NCBI RefSeq assembly: GCF_003952665.1
Contig: NZ_CP017946.1
Location: 1,178,001 to 1,242,000, forward strand
Origin: Bosea sp. Tri-49
GTDB lineage: Bacteria; Pseudomonadota; Alphaproteobacteria; Rhizobiales; Beijerinckiaceae
Direction of reading: 5' to 3'
Length of the DNA stretch: 64,000 nt
The notes under the pieces were generated by a model, which was not told the DNA's origin, searched no databases, and saw only the letters and a list, made by a program, of their open reading frames with translations. The number at the start of each line of letters is the position of its first letter. Position 1 is the stretch's first letter. Both the position numbers and the translations under genes were made by a program. Below are positions 44,620-53,491 of this stretch, piece after piece.

Positions 44620-45513
44620 CTACGATTGCGCAGTCTTGGCGACATCGAGGAAGGCCCGCAGCGTCGGCGGCACGGCGCGGTGGCCGGGATAGTAGATCGC
44701 GACGCGTTCGGGAGCGGGCGTCCAGGCCGCCAGAACCCGGCGAAGACGCCCCTCGGCCAGGGCGGCTTCGGCGGCCGGGCTGGCAACATAGGCGATGCCG
44801 AGGCCCTTGATCGCAGCGTCCACCATCAGCTCCTCATCGTCCAGAATGAGAGGCCCAATGGTATCGGCCGTCAGCATCTGGCCGGCCCGTTCGAACTCCC
44901 AGCGATAGAGCTTGCCGTTGGGTACACGGTGACCGATGCAGCGATGGCGCGTGAGTTCATCAGGCGTATGCGGCTCGCCGAAGCGTTCAAGATAGGCCGG
45001 CGATGCGATGCAGACGAAGCTGACCGCGCCGGCGAAGGGCACGGCGATCATGTCCTTCGGAATCGAATCGACGAGCCGCACGCCGGCATCGAACCCGGCG
45101 GCCACGATGTCGATCAGCTTTCCCTCGACGACGAGGTCGACGACCACATCGGGAAAGCGATCCGCCATGGCGGGGAGAACGTCGCGGACGAGAAGCGAAG
45201 CCCCCAGTCGTGGCGCGTTGATCCGGACCGTCCCGGCCAAGCTGCCGCGAAAGATGGCGATGCTGTCGAGCGCCTCATCCAATGTGGCGAGGGCAGGCTG
45301 AAGCCGGCCGAGTAGTTCGAAGCCCGCTTCGGTCGGCGAGACGCTGCGCGTCGTGCGGTTGAGCAGGCGCACGCCCATGCGCTCCTCGAGGGCACGCATC
45401 GCATGGCTCAATGTGGAAGGCGCGGTGCCGAGCTCGTCCGCCGCGCGCCGGAAGCTGCGGCGGGTCGCGACAGTGACGAAGGCGGTGAGATCGTTGAGCG
45501 ATGGGCGAGCCAT
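44620..45513 (-). CDS. LysR family transcriptional regulator
   Basis: A 297-aa LysR regulator: the helix-turn-helix near residues 5-40 (LNDLTAFVTVATRRSFRRAADELGTAPSTLSHAMRALEE) and the effector domain from about residue 95. FRGSLAGTVRINAPRLGASLLV and CIGHRVPNGKLYRWEFER place it in the CrgA/PtxR-like branch. It is divergent from the RidA gene with a 133-nt gap, so that gene is its probable target. Confidence 0.92.
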   Translation of the reverse strand: MARPSLNDLTAFVTVATRRSFRRAADELGTAPSTLSHAMRALEERMGVRLLNRTTRSVSPTEAGFELLGRLQPALATLDEALDSIAIFRGSLAGTVRINAPRLGASLLVRDVLPAMADRFPDVVVDLVVEGKLIDIVAAGFDAGVRLVDSIPKDMIAVPFAGAVSFVCIASPAYLERFGEPHTPDELTRHRCIGHRVPNGKLYRWEFERAGQMLTADTIGPLILDDEELMVDAAIKGLGIAYVASPAAEAALAEGRLRRVLAAWTPAPERVAIYYPGHRAVPPTLRAFLDVAKTAQS

Positions 45514-45646
45514 TGCTGGTCAATCTGCATCAGCCTGTGTCGATTTCAACGGCTAATCCAAACAATGGTTGCCCGCTATCTCCAGTCGGCAAGAGCGAAC
45601 CACGCGGAGAGGCCGCCTGCGTTCGCAGCCCATGAAAGGAATCGAC

Positions 45647-46069
45647 ATGGCCAAGCGCGACGCCATTTTCCCCGCCAACCGACATGCCCTCTACGACGTC
45701 CATCAGTACTCTGCCGCCATCCGGCATGGTGATCTGCTCTTCATTTCCGGCCAGGTCGGCAGCCGCGAGGACGGCTCGCCCGAGCCGGTGTTCGAGGATC
45801 AGGTCCGGCGCGCCTTTGCCAATCTGCGCGCGGTTCTGGCAGCGGCAGGCGCGACGTTCGACGACGTGATCGACGTCATCTCCTTCCACACCGACCCGGC
45901 GACGCAGTTCGAGAAGATGATGGCCATCCGGGCCGAGGAAATCGGCGAGCCGCCCTATTCGACCTGGACCGCTGTCGGCGTGACCTGGCTCGCCGGGTTC
46001 GACTTCGAGCTCAAGGTGGTCGCCCGCATCCCGGTGGCGGCCGGTAGCGGCGCAGGTTCGCAAGGCTGA
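45647..46069 (+). CDS. RidA/YjgF/YER057c-family protein
   Basis: A 140-aa member of the RidA superfamily, which forms trimers and in its best-known branch deaminates reactive enamines and imines. LLFISGQVGSREDG and ATFDDVIDVISFHTDP match the fold. The C-terminal strand reads ELKVVARIPV; the Arg of active RidA (about residue 105 in E. coli) may be represented by that Arg, but I cannot be sure. The start at 45647 has GAAAGGA upstream. Divergent from a LysR regulator and convergent with recG (8-nt gap). Confidence 0.9.
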   Translation: MAKRDAIFPANRHALYDVHQYSAAIRHGDLLFISGQVGSREDGSPEPVFEDQVRRAFANLRAVLAAAGATFDDVIDVISFHTDPATQFEKMMAIRAEEIGEPPYSTWTAVGVTWLAGFDFELKVVARIPVAAGSGAGSQG

Positions 46070-46077
46070 GCGCCGTC

Positions 46078-48189
46078 TCACCCCGCCCGCAGCAGGCGGA
46101 TCGCGACGTCGCGCTCGAACAGATAGAGCAGCGTCCGGATCGCCTGGCCGCGCGGCGTTTCCAGCTGCGGGTCGCGCTCGATCAGCAGGCGGGCATCGTC
46201 GCGCGCCGCCGCCAGCAGGTCGCCGTCGATCTCCGGGCGGGCGATGCGCCAGTCGGGTGAACCGGACTGGCGCGTGCCGAGCACCTCGCCTTCACCGCGC
46301 AGGCGCAGATCCTCCTCGGCGATGCGGAAGCCGTCCTCGCTCTCGCGCATGATAGTCAGGCGCGCTTCCGCCACCTGGCCTAGCGGGCCCTTGTAGAGCA
46401 GCAGGCAGGTCGAGGCTGCGCTGCCGCGCCCGATCCGCCCGCGTAATTGATGGAGTTGGGCGAGGCCGAAGCGCTCGGCATGCTCGATCACCATCACCGA
46501 GGCATTGGGCACGTCGACGCCGACCTCAATCACCGTGGTCGAGACCAGAACGCGCGTCTGCCCGCCGGAGAAGGCCGCCATCGCCGCGTCCTTGCCACGT
46601 CCCGGCATCTGGCCGTGCAGCAGGCCGACCTTGTCGCCGAAGATGGCTTGCAGCGCCTCGAAGCGCTCCTGTGCCGCGGCAACGTCGAGCGTGTCGGATT
46701 CCTGCACCAGCGGGCAGACCCAGTAGACCTGCGCGCCGCCATCCAGCGCGCGTCCGACCGCGCCGACGACCTCGTCGTAGCGCTCCAGCGAGATCGCCCG
46801 CGTCGTGATCGGCTTCCGGCCGGCCGGCTTCTCGGAGAGGATCGAGACGTCCATGTCGCCGAACCAGGTCAGTGCCAGCGTGCGGGGGATCGGCGTCGCG
46901 GTCATCACCAGGATATCGACCGCCTCGCCCTTGGCGCCGAGCAGCAGGCGCTGGTGCACGCCAAACCGATGCTGCTCGTCGACGACGGCGAGCGCCAGAT
47001 CATGGAAGGCGACGCCTTCCTGGAAGAGCGCGTGGGTGCCGACGACGATGTCGATCTCGCCATTCGCCAAGCCTTCCAGCACCTGCCGGCGGCCGGCGCC
47101 CTTCTCGCGGCCGGTGAGCAGGGCAAGCTTGAGGCCGGCCTTGTCGGCGAGCGGCGCGAGGCGCTCGGCATGCTGGCGCGCCAGGATCTCGGTCGGCGCC
47201 ATCAGCACCGATTGTCGCCTTGCTTCGGCGGCAGCGGCCATCGCCATCAGCGCGACCACGGTCTTGCCCGAGCCGACATCGCCCTGGAGCAGGCGCAGCA
47301 TCCGCTCGGGCTTTTCCATATCGTCATGAATGTCGGCGATCGCCTTGCGCTGGCCGTCGGTCAGCGTGAAGGGCAGGGCGGTCTCGATAGCGTGGCGCAG
47401 CGCCCCGTCGCCCGCCGTGGCGCGGCCGGCCGCCTTCTTTTGCTGGCGGCGCACCAGGGCAAGCGCGATCTGGCTGGCGAGCAATTCGTCATAGGCGATG
47501 CGCCGGCGCGCGACGGTTTCGCCGGTCGCAGCCTTCAAGTCGACAGGGTGGTGCAGGGCGTCGATCGCGTTGCGGAAGGGCACGAAGTCGTTGCGGGCAG
47601 CGAAAGCCTCGTCCTGCCATTCCGGCAGCTCCGGACAGCGCTCGGCCGCGCCGGCGGCGATCCGCGCCATGACGCGCCCGCCAATGCCTTCGGTCAGCCC
47701 GTAGACCGGCTCGACCGAGGGCAAGGTGGCGGCGAGCTTGGGATCGAGCATGCGATCGGGATGCACCATCTGGCGCATGCCGTCCCAGAGCTCGAGCTTT
47801 CCGGAGATGATGCGATAGGCGCCGATAGGCAGGGTCTGCAGGAGGTGGCGGACATCGGCATGGAAGAAGACCAGCGTTACGTCGCCGGTCTCGTCCTCGA
47901 CGATGATGCGGTAGGGCGCCTTGGCCTTGGTCGGCGGGGCAGGGCGATGCTCGGTCACCCTCGCCGAGAAGGTCGCGATCTCGCCAATCGGCGCCTCGGC
48001 GATGCTTTCGCTCGGCCGCCGGTCGATCGCGCCGGTCGGCAGATGGAAGAGCAGATCGATGACGCGGGCGGCATGCGTCTCGTCGCCCAGCAGCTTGTCG
48101 AGCGCCTTGGCGAGCTTGGGGCCGACGCCGGAAAGGGCCGTGGCCGGGGCGAAGAGCGGATCGAGGAGAGATGGACGCAATGGCTTCAC
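46078..48189 (-). CDS. recG: ATP-dependent DNA helicase RecG
   Basis: RecG remodels stalled forks and branch-migrates Holliday junctions. The 703-aa protein has the N-terminal wedge/OB domain, then superfamily 2 motifs: GDVGSGKT (Walker A), DEQH in VVDEQHRFGV, TATPIPRTLALT and QLRGRIGRG, and the TRG-type C-terminus (RGEGEVLGTRQSG). MKPLRPSLLDPLFAPATALSGVGPK is the normal start. Divergent from sdhE, with mfd beyond; recG-sdhE-mfd is a common alphaproteobacterial group. Confidence 0.97.
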   Translation of the reverse strand: MKPLRPSLLDPLFAPATALSGVGPKLAKALDKLLGDETHAARVIDLLFHLPTGAIDRRPSESIAEAPIGEIATFSARVTEHRPAPPTKAKAPYRIIVEDETGDVTLVFFHADVRHLLQTLPIGAYRIISGKLELWDGMRQMVHPDRMLDPKLAATLPSVEPVYGLTEGIGGRVMARIAAGAAERCPELPEWQDEAFAARNDFVPFRNAIDALHHPVDLKAATGETVARRRIAYDELLASQIALALVRRQQKKAAGRATAGDGALRHAIETALPFTLTDGQRKAIADIHDDMEKPERMLRLLQGDVGSGKTVVALMAMAAAAEARRQSVLMAPTEILARQHAERLAPLADKAGLKLALLTGREKGAGRRQVLEGLANGEIDIVVGTHALFQEGVAFHDLALAVVDEQHRFGVHQRLLLGAKGEAVDILVMTATPIPRTLALTWFGDMDVSILSEKPAGRKPITTRAISLERYDEVVGAVGRALDGGAQVYWVCPLVQESDTLDVAAAQERFEALQAIFGDKVGLLHGQMPGRGKDAAMAAFSGGQTRVLVSTTVIEVGVDVPNASVMVIEHAERFGLAQLHQLRGRIGRGSAASTCLLLYKGPLGQVAEARLTIMRESEDGFRIAEEDLRLRGEGEVLGTRQSGSPDWRIARPEIDGDLLAAARDDARLLIERDPQLETPRGQAIRTLLYLFERDVAIRLLRAG

Positions 48190-48227
48190 GGCATGTCAGG
48201 AGTGCGAGGCCGGTGGCATTCGTGCCG

Positions 48228-48256
48228 CTGACTTCGTGAGATGGCATCGCTATATA
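48228..48256 (+). promoter_or_regulatory. Possible promoter of sdhE
   Basis: CTGACT (48228-48233), 17 nt, TATATA (48251-48256), each matching four of six consensus positions, about 59 nt before the sdhE start in the recG-sdhE divergent gap. Confidence 0.4.
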
Positions 48257-48314
48257 GCCCGCGTCGGCAGGCTCCGCGATGGGGCCGGCCCCATTCCTAT
48301 TTGCGAGGCCGATG

Positions 48315-48611
48315 ATGAGTGGCTCGACCCGTAGCAGCGAAGGTCTCGACCCGCGCCGGCGCAAGATCCTGTTCCGCGCCTGGCATCGTGGCATGCGCGA
48401 GACCGATCTGATCATGGGCCGCTTCGCCGATGCGCAGATCGGCGCGCTGAGCGAGGCCGAACTCGACGAGTTCGAGCGGCTGATCGAGGTGCTCGACCGC
48501 GACCTGCTGAGCTGGGTGACGGGCGAGGCTGACGTGCCGGAGAACTACGACAGCGATGTCTTCCGGCAACTGAAGGCGTTCCACCAGCACGACAAGCCGA
48601 TCCATGTCTGA
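48315..48611 (+). CDS. sdhE: Succinate dehydrogenase assembly factor SdhE (FAD insertion)
   Basis: SdhE helps attach FAD covalently to SdhA. The 98-aa protein shows the family core: RRKILFRAWHRGMRETDLIMGRFAD, including the conserved RGxxE (RGMRE), and LIEVLDRDLLSWVTGE. ATG codons lie at 48312 and 48315; GAGG at 48305-48308 is better spaced for the second. The sdh genes themselves are not in the window. It is followed by a palindromic repeat and then mfd. Confidence 0.92.
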   Translation: MSGSTRSSEGLDPRRRKILFRAWHRGMRETDLIMGRFADAQIGALSEAELDEFERLIEVLDRDLLSWVTGEADVPENYDSDVFRQLKAFHQHDKPIHV

Positions 48612-48632
48612 GGGCTTGGCCTGCTCCCTTCA

Positions 48633-48765
48633 TTGTCATTCCGGGGCTTCGCGCAGCGAAGAACCCGGAACCCAAGACCGGGTGAGCGGCCAGGAACCAC
48701 GTACCAGATGTTCCACCCAGTCGTAGGTTCCGGGTTCGCGCCTGCGGCGCACCCCGGAATGACAA
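48633..48765. repeat. Palindromic dispersed element (copy 3)
   Basis: The arms TTGTCATTCCGGGG (48633-48646) and CCCCGGAATGACAA (48752-48765) are perfect 14-bp complements. Inner arms AACCCGGAACC (48662-48672) and GGTTCCGGGTT (48726-48736) also match perfectly. Each side carries its own small hairpin: CTTCGC-GCA-GCGAAG (48647-48661) and GCGCC-TGC-GGCGC (48738-48750). It lies in the 180-nt gap between sdhE and mfd. Same family as copies at 18214 and 21628. Confidence 0.82.
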
Positions 48766-48791
48766 GCCATAGTCAGAATTGAAGCGTCCCA

Positions 48792-51700
48792 ATGAGCATT
48801 CCGCCTCCTACCCAGATCGCCAAGCCGCAGCTCGAGCGCATCCTCGATGCGCTGAATCGCGGCGACAAGCCGGTGCTCGCCGGCGTGCCGGACGGTTTCG
48901 ATGCCGTCATCCTCGCCGATCTGACGCGCGCTCGCGCCAAGAAGTCGGAAGGGCCGGCGCTGATCGTCTTCATCGCCCGCGACGGCCAGCGCCTGCAGGT
49001 GCTGGAGAACGCGCTGCAGTTCGTCGCGCCCGATCTCGAGGTGATGAGCTTCCCGGCCTGGGACTGCCAGCCCTATGACCGCGTCTCGCCGGCGCCCTCG
49101 ATCGTCGCGCATCGCATGACGACGCTGTCACGGCTCGCCCGGACCAAATCGGGCGACAAGCCGCGTCTGCTGCTGACGACGGTCAATGCCGCGCTGCAGC
49201 GCGTGCCGGCTTTCGGTAAGGTTGCCTCCGAGAGCTTCTCGGCCGCACCGGGCAACATGGTCGACACCGAGGAGCTGGCGCGCTGGCTCGACGTCAACGG
49301 CTATCTAAGGACCTCGACGGTGCGCGAGACCGGCGAGTTCGCCGTGCGCGGCGGTATCGTCGACCTCTACCCGCCGGGCATGCCGGCGCCGATCCGGCTC
49401 GACTTCTTCGGCGATACGCTGGAATCGATCCGCACCTTCGATCCGGAGACGCAACGCACCACCGGGCAATTGCGCGGGCTCGACCTCGTGCCGATGTCCG
49501 AGGCGCAGATGACGAGCGACAGCATTCGCCGCTTCCGCCAGTCCTATATCGCAACCTTCGGCACGCCCGGCCGCGACGACACGCTCTACGAGGCAGTGAG
49601 CGAGGGTCGGCGCCCGGCGGGGCTGGAGCACTGGCTGCCGCTGCTGGCGGAAAAGCTCGACACGCTCTTCACCTATCTGCCTGATGTCCCGATCGTGCTC
49701 GACCACCAGGCCGAGGATGCGGTCGGCGAGCGCATCAGCCTGATCAAGGACTATTACGACGCCCGCAAGAGCGCGCTCGACCAGCCTTCGCCAGGCTCGA
49801 TGCCGTATAAGCCGCTGCTGCCGGAGGCGCTCTATCTCTCGCCGGCCGACTGGCGCGGCATCGTCGGTGAGGCCGGCGTCGCTTCGCTGACGCCGTTCCA
49901 GTTGCCGGAGAGCGAAGGCAAGCTTGTCGTCGATCTCACAGGCAAGCAGGGCCGCAGTTTCGCGGCCGAGCGTGCCGACAATGCCGGTAGCGTCTTCGAT
50001 GCTGCTGTCGCCCATGTGAAAGCATTGGAGGCGGACGGACGCCGCGTCATCCTCGCCGCCTGGTCGGAAGGCTCGCGCGAGCGCCTCGCCCATGTGCTGG
50101 CCGATCACGGCCTCAAGACCGTGCAGATGACCGGCTCATTGCGGGCCGCCTTCGATCTCAAGCCCGGCACCACAGCGCTCGCCGTCTGGGGCTTCGAGAC
50201 CGGCTTTGAGGCGGGGAAGCTCGCCGTCATCGGCGAACAGGACATTTTGGGCGACCGCCTGGTGCGACCGCGTCGCAAGACGCGCCGGCCACAGGACTTC
50301 ATCAACGAGCTGTCCTCGCTGACGCCGGGCGATATCGTCGTCCATGTCGACCACGGTATCGGCCGCTTCGTCGGCTTGCAGACGATCACCGCGGCCGGGG
50401 CGCCGCATGACTGTCTCGAAATCCATTATGCCGGAGACGCCAAGCTGTTCCTGCCGGCGGAGAACATCGAGCTGCTCTCGCGCTATGGCTCGGAGGACAC
50501 CGAGGTCGTGCTCGATCGGCTCGGCGGCGGTGGCTGGCAAGCGCGCAAGGCCAAGCTGAAGCAGCGCATCCGCGAGATGGCGGGCAAGCTGATCCAGATC
50601 GCCGCTGCCCGCGCCCTCAAGGAAGCGCCGCGCCTGGTGCCGCAGGACGGGCTCTACGACGAGTTCTGCGCCCGCTTCCCCTATGAGGAGACCGAGGACC
50701 AGCAGAACACCATCGACGCCGTGCTCGACGATCTCGCGGCTGGCCGCCCGATGGACCGGCTGGTTTGCGGCGATGTCGGCTTCGGCAAGACGGAAGTCGC
50801 TCTGCGTGCCGCCTTCACCACGGCGCTCGCCGGCAAGCAGGTCGCGGTCGTGGTGCCGACGACGCTCTTGGCGCGCCAGCACTACCGCAATTTTGCCGAG
50901 CGCTTCGCCGGGCTCCCCGTGAAGGTCGGCCAGGCTTCGCGCTTCGTCTCGGCGCCTGACCTCAAGGCGGTGAAGCAGGGCATTTCCGACGGCACCATGG
51001 ACATCACCGTCGGTACCCACGCCCTGCTCGGCAAGGGCATCGACTTCAAGGATCTCGGCCTCGTCATCGTCGACGAGGAGCAGCATTTCGGCGTCGCCCA
51101 CAAGGAGCGGCTGAAGGAGATGCGCGCCGAGGTCCACATGCTGACGCTCACCGCGACGCCGATCCCGCGCACGCTCCAGCTCGCCATGACTGGGGTGCGC
51201 GAGCTCTCGATCATCGCAACGCCGCCGGTCGACCGCCTGGCGGTCCGCACCTTCGTCACGCCGTTCGATCCACTGATCGTGCGCGAGGCGCTGCTGCGCG
51301 AACGCTATCGGGGAGGGCGCTCGTTCTATGTCGTGCCACGCATCGAGGACATCGCCGAGGTCAAGGATTTCCTCGACAAGCAGGTGCCGGAGGCCAAGGT
51401 CGGCATCGCCCATGGCCAGATGGCGGCAGGCACGCTGGAAGACGTGATGACCGCCTTCTACGAGGGCCAGTACGACATCCTGCTCTCGACCACGATCGTC
51501 GAGTCCGGGCTGGACATTCCGACCGCCAACACGCTGATCGTGCATCGCGCCGACATGTTCGGCCTGGCGCAGCTCTACCAGCTGCGCGGCCGCGTCGGTC
51601 GCTCGAAGGTGCGCGCGTATGCGCTCTTCACCGTGCCGGCCAACCGCAAGCTGACCGACCAGGCCGACAAGCGCCTGAAGGTGCTGCAATCGCTCGATAC

Positions 51701-52340
51701 GCTCGGCGCCGGCTTCCAGCTCGCCAGCCACGACCTCGACATCAGAGGCGCCGGCAACCTCCTCGGCGACGAGCAGTCCGGCCATATCAAGGAGGTCGGC
51801 TACGAGCTCTACCAGCAGATGCTGGAGGAGGCGGTGGCGGCGCTCAAGGCCGGCGTCGAGATCGAAAGCGACGCGCAATGGTCGCCGACGATCCAGATCG
51901 GCGCGCCGGTGATGATCCCCGAGCACTATATCGGCGATCTGACGCTCAGGCTGACGCTCTACAAGCGCCTCTCGACCATGGACGACGATGGCGAGCTGCA
52001 ATCCTTCGGTGCCGAATTGGTCGACCGCTTCGGCCCGCTGCCGGAGGAGGTCAAGCAACTGCTGGAGATCGTCGCGATCAAGGCGCTGTGCAAGCGCGCC
52101 AATGTCGAGAAGGTCGAGGCCGGGCCGAAGGGTATCATCGTCGCCTTCCGCGACAACGAATTCGCCAACCCGGAAGGTCTCGTCTCCTATGTCGCGAAGA
52201 TCGGCACCCTGGCAAAGGTCCGCCCCGATATGCGCGTCGTCTTCATCGACGATCTCGAGAGCGCCGAGCAGCGCCTGACGGGCACGCGCCGGCTCCTGAC
52301 CGATCTTGCGCGCATCGCCGAGCGGAAGAAGGCTGCGTAA
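48792..52340 (+). CDS. mfd: Transcription-repair coupling factor Mfd
   Basis: Mfd removes RNA polymerase stalled at lesions and recruits UvrA. The 1182-aa protein has the UvrB-homology module at the N-terminus (FPAWDCQPYDRVSPAPSI), the CarD-like RNA polymerase-interaction domain (LTPGDIVVHVDHGIGRFVG, residues about 510-530), the RecG-like translocase motor (GDVGFGKTEVAL, DEEQHFGVAHKE, TATPIPRTLQLAMTG, QLRGRVGRS) and the C-terminal TRCF domain. Its full length is as expected. The nearest upstream genes are sdhE and divergent recG. Confidence 0.98.
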   Translation: MSIPPPTQIAKPQLERILDALNRGDKPVLAGVPDGFDAVILADLTRARAKKSEGPALIVFIARDGQRLQVLENALQFVAPDLEVMSFPAWDCQPYDRVSPAPSIVAHRMTTLSRLARTKSGDKPRLLLTTVNAALQRVPAFGKVASESFSAAPGNMVDTEELARWLDVNGYLRTSTVRETGEFAVRGGIVDLYPPGMPAPIRLDFFGDTLESIRTFDPETQRTTGQLRGLDLVPMSEAQMTSDSIRRFRQSYIATFGTPGRDDTLYEAVSEGRRPAGLEHWLPLLAEKLDTLFTYLPDVPIVLDHQAEDAVGERISLIKDYYDARKSALDQPSPGSMPYKPLLPEALYLSPADWRGIVGEAGVASLTPFQLPESEGKLVVDLTGKQGRSFAAERADNAGSVFDAAVAHVKALEADGRRVILAAWSEGSRERLAHVLADHGLKTVQMTGSLRAAFDLKPGTTALAVWGFETGFEAGKLAVIGEQDILGDRLVRPRRKTRRPQDFINELSSLTPGDIVVHVDHGIGRFVGLQTITAAGAPHDCLEIHYAGDAKLFLPAENIELLSRYGSEDTEVVLDRLGGGGWQARKAKLKQRIREMAGKLIQIAAARALKEAPRLVPQDGLYDEFCARFPYEETEDQQNTIDAVLDDLAAGRPMDRLVCGDVGFGKTEVALRAAFTTALAGKQVAVVVPTTLLARQHYRNFAERFAGLPVKVGQASRFVSAPDLKAVKQGISDGTMDITVGTHALLGKGIDFKDLGLVIVDEEQHFGVAHKERLKEMRAEVHMLTLTATPIPRTLQLAMTGVRELSIIATPPVDRLAVRTFVTPFDPLIVREALLRERYRGGRSFYVVPRIEDIAEVKDFLDKQVPEAKVGIAHGQMAAGTLEDVMTAFYEGQYDILLSTTIVESGLDIPTANTLIVHRADMFGLAQLYQLRGRVGRSKVRAYALFTVPANRKLTDQADKRLKVLQSLDTLGAGFQLASHDLDIRGAGNLLGDEQSGHIKEVGYELYQQMLEEAVAALKAGVEIESDAQWSPTIQIGAPVMIPEHYIGDLTLRLTLYKRLSTMDDDGELQSFGAELVDRFGPLPEEVKQLLEIVAIKALCKRANVEKVEAGPKGIIVAFRDNEFANPEGLVSYVAKIGTLAKVRPDMRVVFIDDLESAEQRLTGTRRLLTDLARIAERKKAA

Positions 52341-52353
52341 GAGCGGATACCTT

Positions 52354-52443
52354 CGTCATTGCGAGTGTCAGCGAAGCAATCCAGAGAGACGTGGAGCTCT
52401 GCCGTCCCTGGGTTGCTTCGTCGCTCCGCTCCTCGCAATGACG
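52354..52443. repeat. Palindromic element with CATTGCGAG ends
   Basis: The arms CGTCATTGCGAG (52354-52365) and CTCGCAATGACG (52432-52443) are perfect 12-bp complements. Inner GCGAAGCAATCC is mirrored by GGTTGCTTCG with small changes. Elements with GTCATTGCGAG ends are widespread in bacteria. It lies between the convergent ends of mfd and the next gene and is unlike the CATTCCGGGG family elsewhere in the window. Confidence 0.75.
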
Positions 52444-52448
52444 GAGGA

Positions 52449-53483
52449 TCAGGTCGGGTTTCTGCGCCTGACTTCGACGCGTTCCGGCGCGTGCGTGATG
52501 GCGTCGACGATGGCGAGATCGGGCCGGTCGAGGCGTGGCAGCCCGTCGTCCTCACCGGCGCGGCGGGCGACGACGAGGCTGGCCAGCGCCTTGTGGCCAC
52601 CAAGCTTCGAGCGCGCCAAGGCTGGCTCCATCGCCGCGGGAATGACGAGATGGACCAGGCGTCCGCCTTCCAGACAAGCGCGCAGGTCGTCGAGCACGAA
52701 CAGGCCGAGTGGCAGAAGCTCGACGCCGGTCAGGAGCGCGATTCCAGGACCAGTCGCGAGCGCGGCGAGGTCGCCCCCGACCAGGGTGGTGATCAGCCGC
52801 GATGAGGTGAGTGGCTTCAGCACCCGCGAGATTTCGAGCGCCTTGACCAGCACCTCCTTCTCGCTGACGGTGAAGGGGCCGGCGAGGCTGTGGCCGTCGA
52901 CGACCCGGATCGGCGCCCGGATTGCGGCTGGCGGCAGCGTCGTCGGCGCGGCGCCATGGCCGAGCAGCGGTTCAAGAGCCGCGACGCCGTCCGGCACACG
53001 AGTCCCGAAGCCGCCGATGAAGCGCATGCCGAAGGAGCGCGCGGCGACATCACGCAGCAGGTGCAGAGGCTGCAGGTCGCCGATCCGCGGCACGCCGAGT
53101 GCCATCACGGCGCCGGAGCGCTCGATGATGGGAAGCAGCTCCGCCTCCTTGGCGTAAGCCGGAAGGACCATCGGAGACAGGCCGGCCCGCAGGCTCGCGA
53201 GAATCGAGATCAAGGCCTCTGGACCGAGCGGTGCGAGGATTGCGACACAGGCGCCGGGCTGGGGCCTGGCCAGCAGCAGCAGATTGGCGAGCCGGTCGAC
53301 GCGGCTGTCGAGCTCGGCGAAACCAAAGGCGTTCGGTGTAAAATCGCTCCAGTCGCGCCGGCCCGGCGGATCGCGAAAGGCCGGCTCATAGCCGCGGCGG
53401 GCGGCGAGCGCCTTGAGCAGGCTGTCGAAATCGAGCCCTTCGACCAGCGCGCCGATGGAGATTTCGTCAGAGCTCATCCGCAT
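52449..53483 (-). CDS. Degenerate AMP-binding (adenylate-forming) enzyme-like protein
   Basis: A 344-aa protein that resembles the N-terminal half of acyl-CoA synthetases: FGFAELDSRVDRLANLLLLARPQPGACVAILAPLGPEALISILASLRAGLSPMVLPAY is the usual early core. The later signature motifs of adenylate-forming enzymes (the Ser/Thr/Gly-rich ATP loop with PK, the YGxTE and GD blocks) and the C-terminal lid domain are absent. It is therefore unlikely to adenylate anything as it stands. It begins 8 nt after the YejA-like gene and is probably cotranscribed with it. The start may be 53483 or 53477. Function unknown. Confidence 0.7.
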   Translation of the reverse strand: MRMSSDEISIGALVEGLDFDSLLKALAARRGYEPAFRDPPGRRDWSDFTPNAFGFAELDSRVDRLANLLLLARPQPGACVAILAPLGPEALISILASLRAGLSPMVLPAYAKEAELLPIIERSGAVMALGVPRIGDLQPLHLLRDVAARSFGMRFIGGFGTRVPDGVAALEPLLGHGAAPTTLPPAAIRAPIRVVDGHSLAGPFTVSEKEVLVKALEISRVLKPLTSSRLITTLVGGDLAALATGPGIALLTGVELLPLGLFVLDDLRACLEGGRLVHLVIPAAMEPALARSKLGGHKALASLVVARRAGEDDGLPRLDRPDLAIVDAITHAPERVEVRRRNPT

Positions 53484-53491
53484 CGGCCGGC

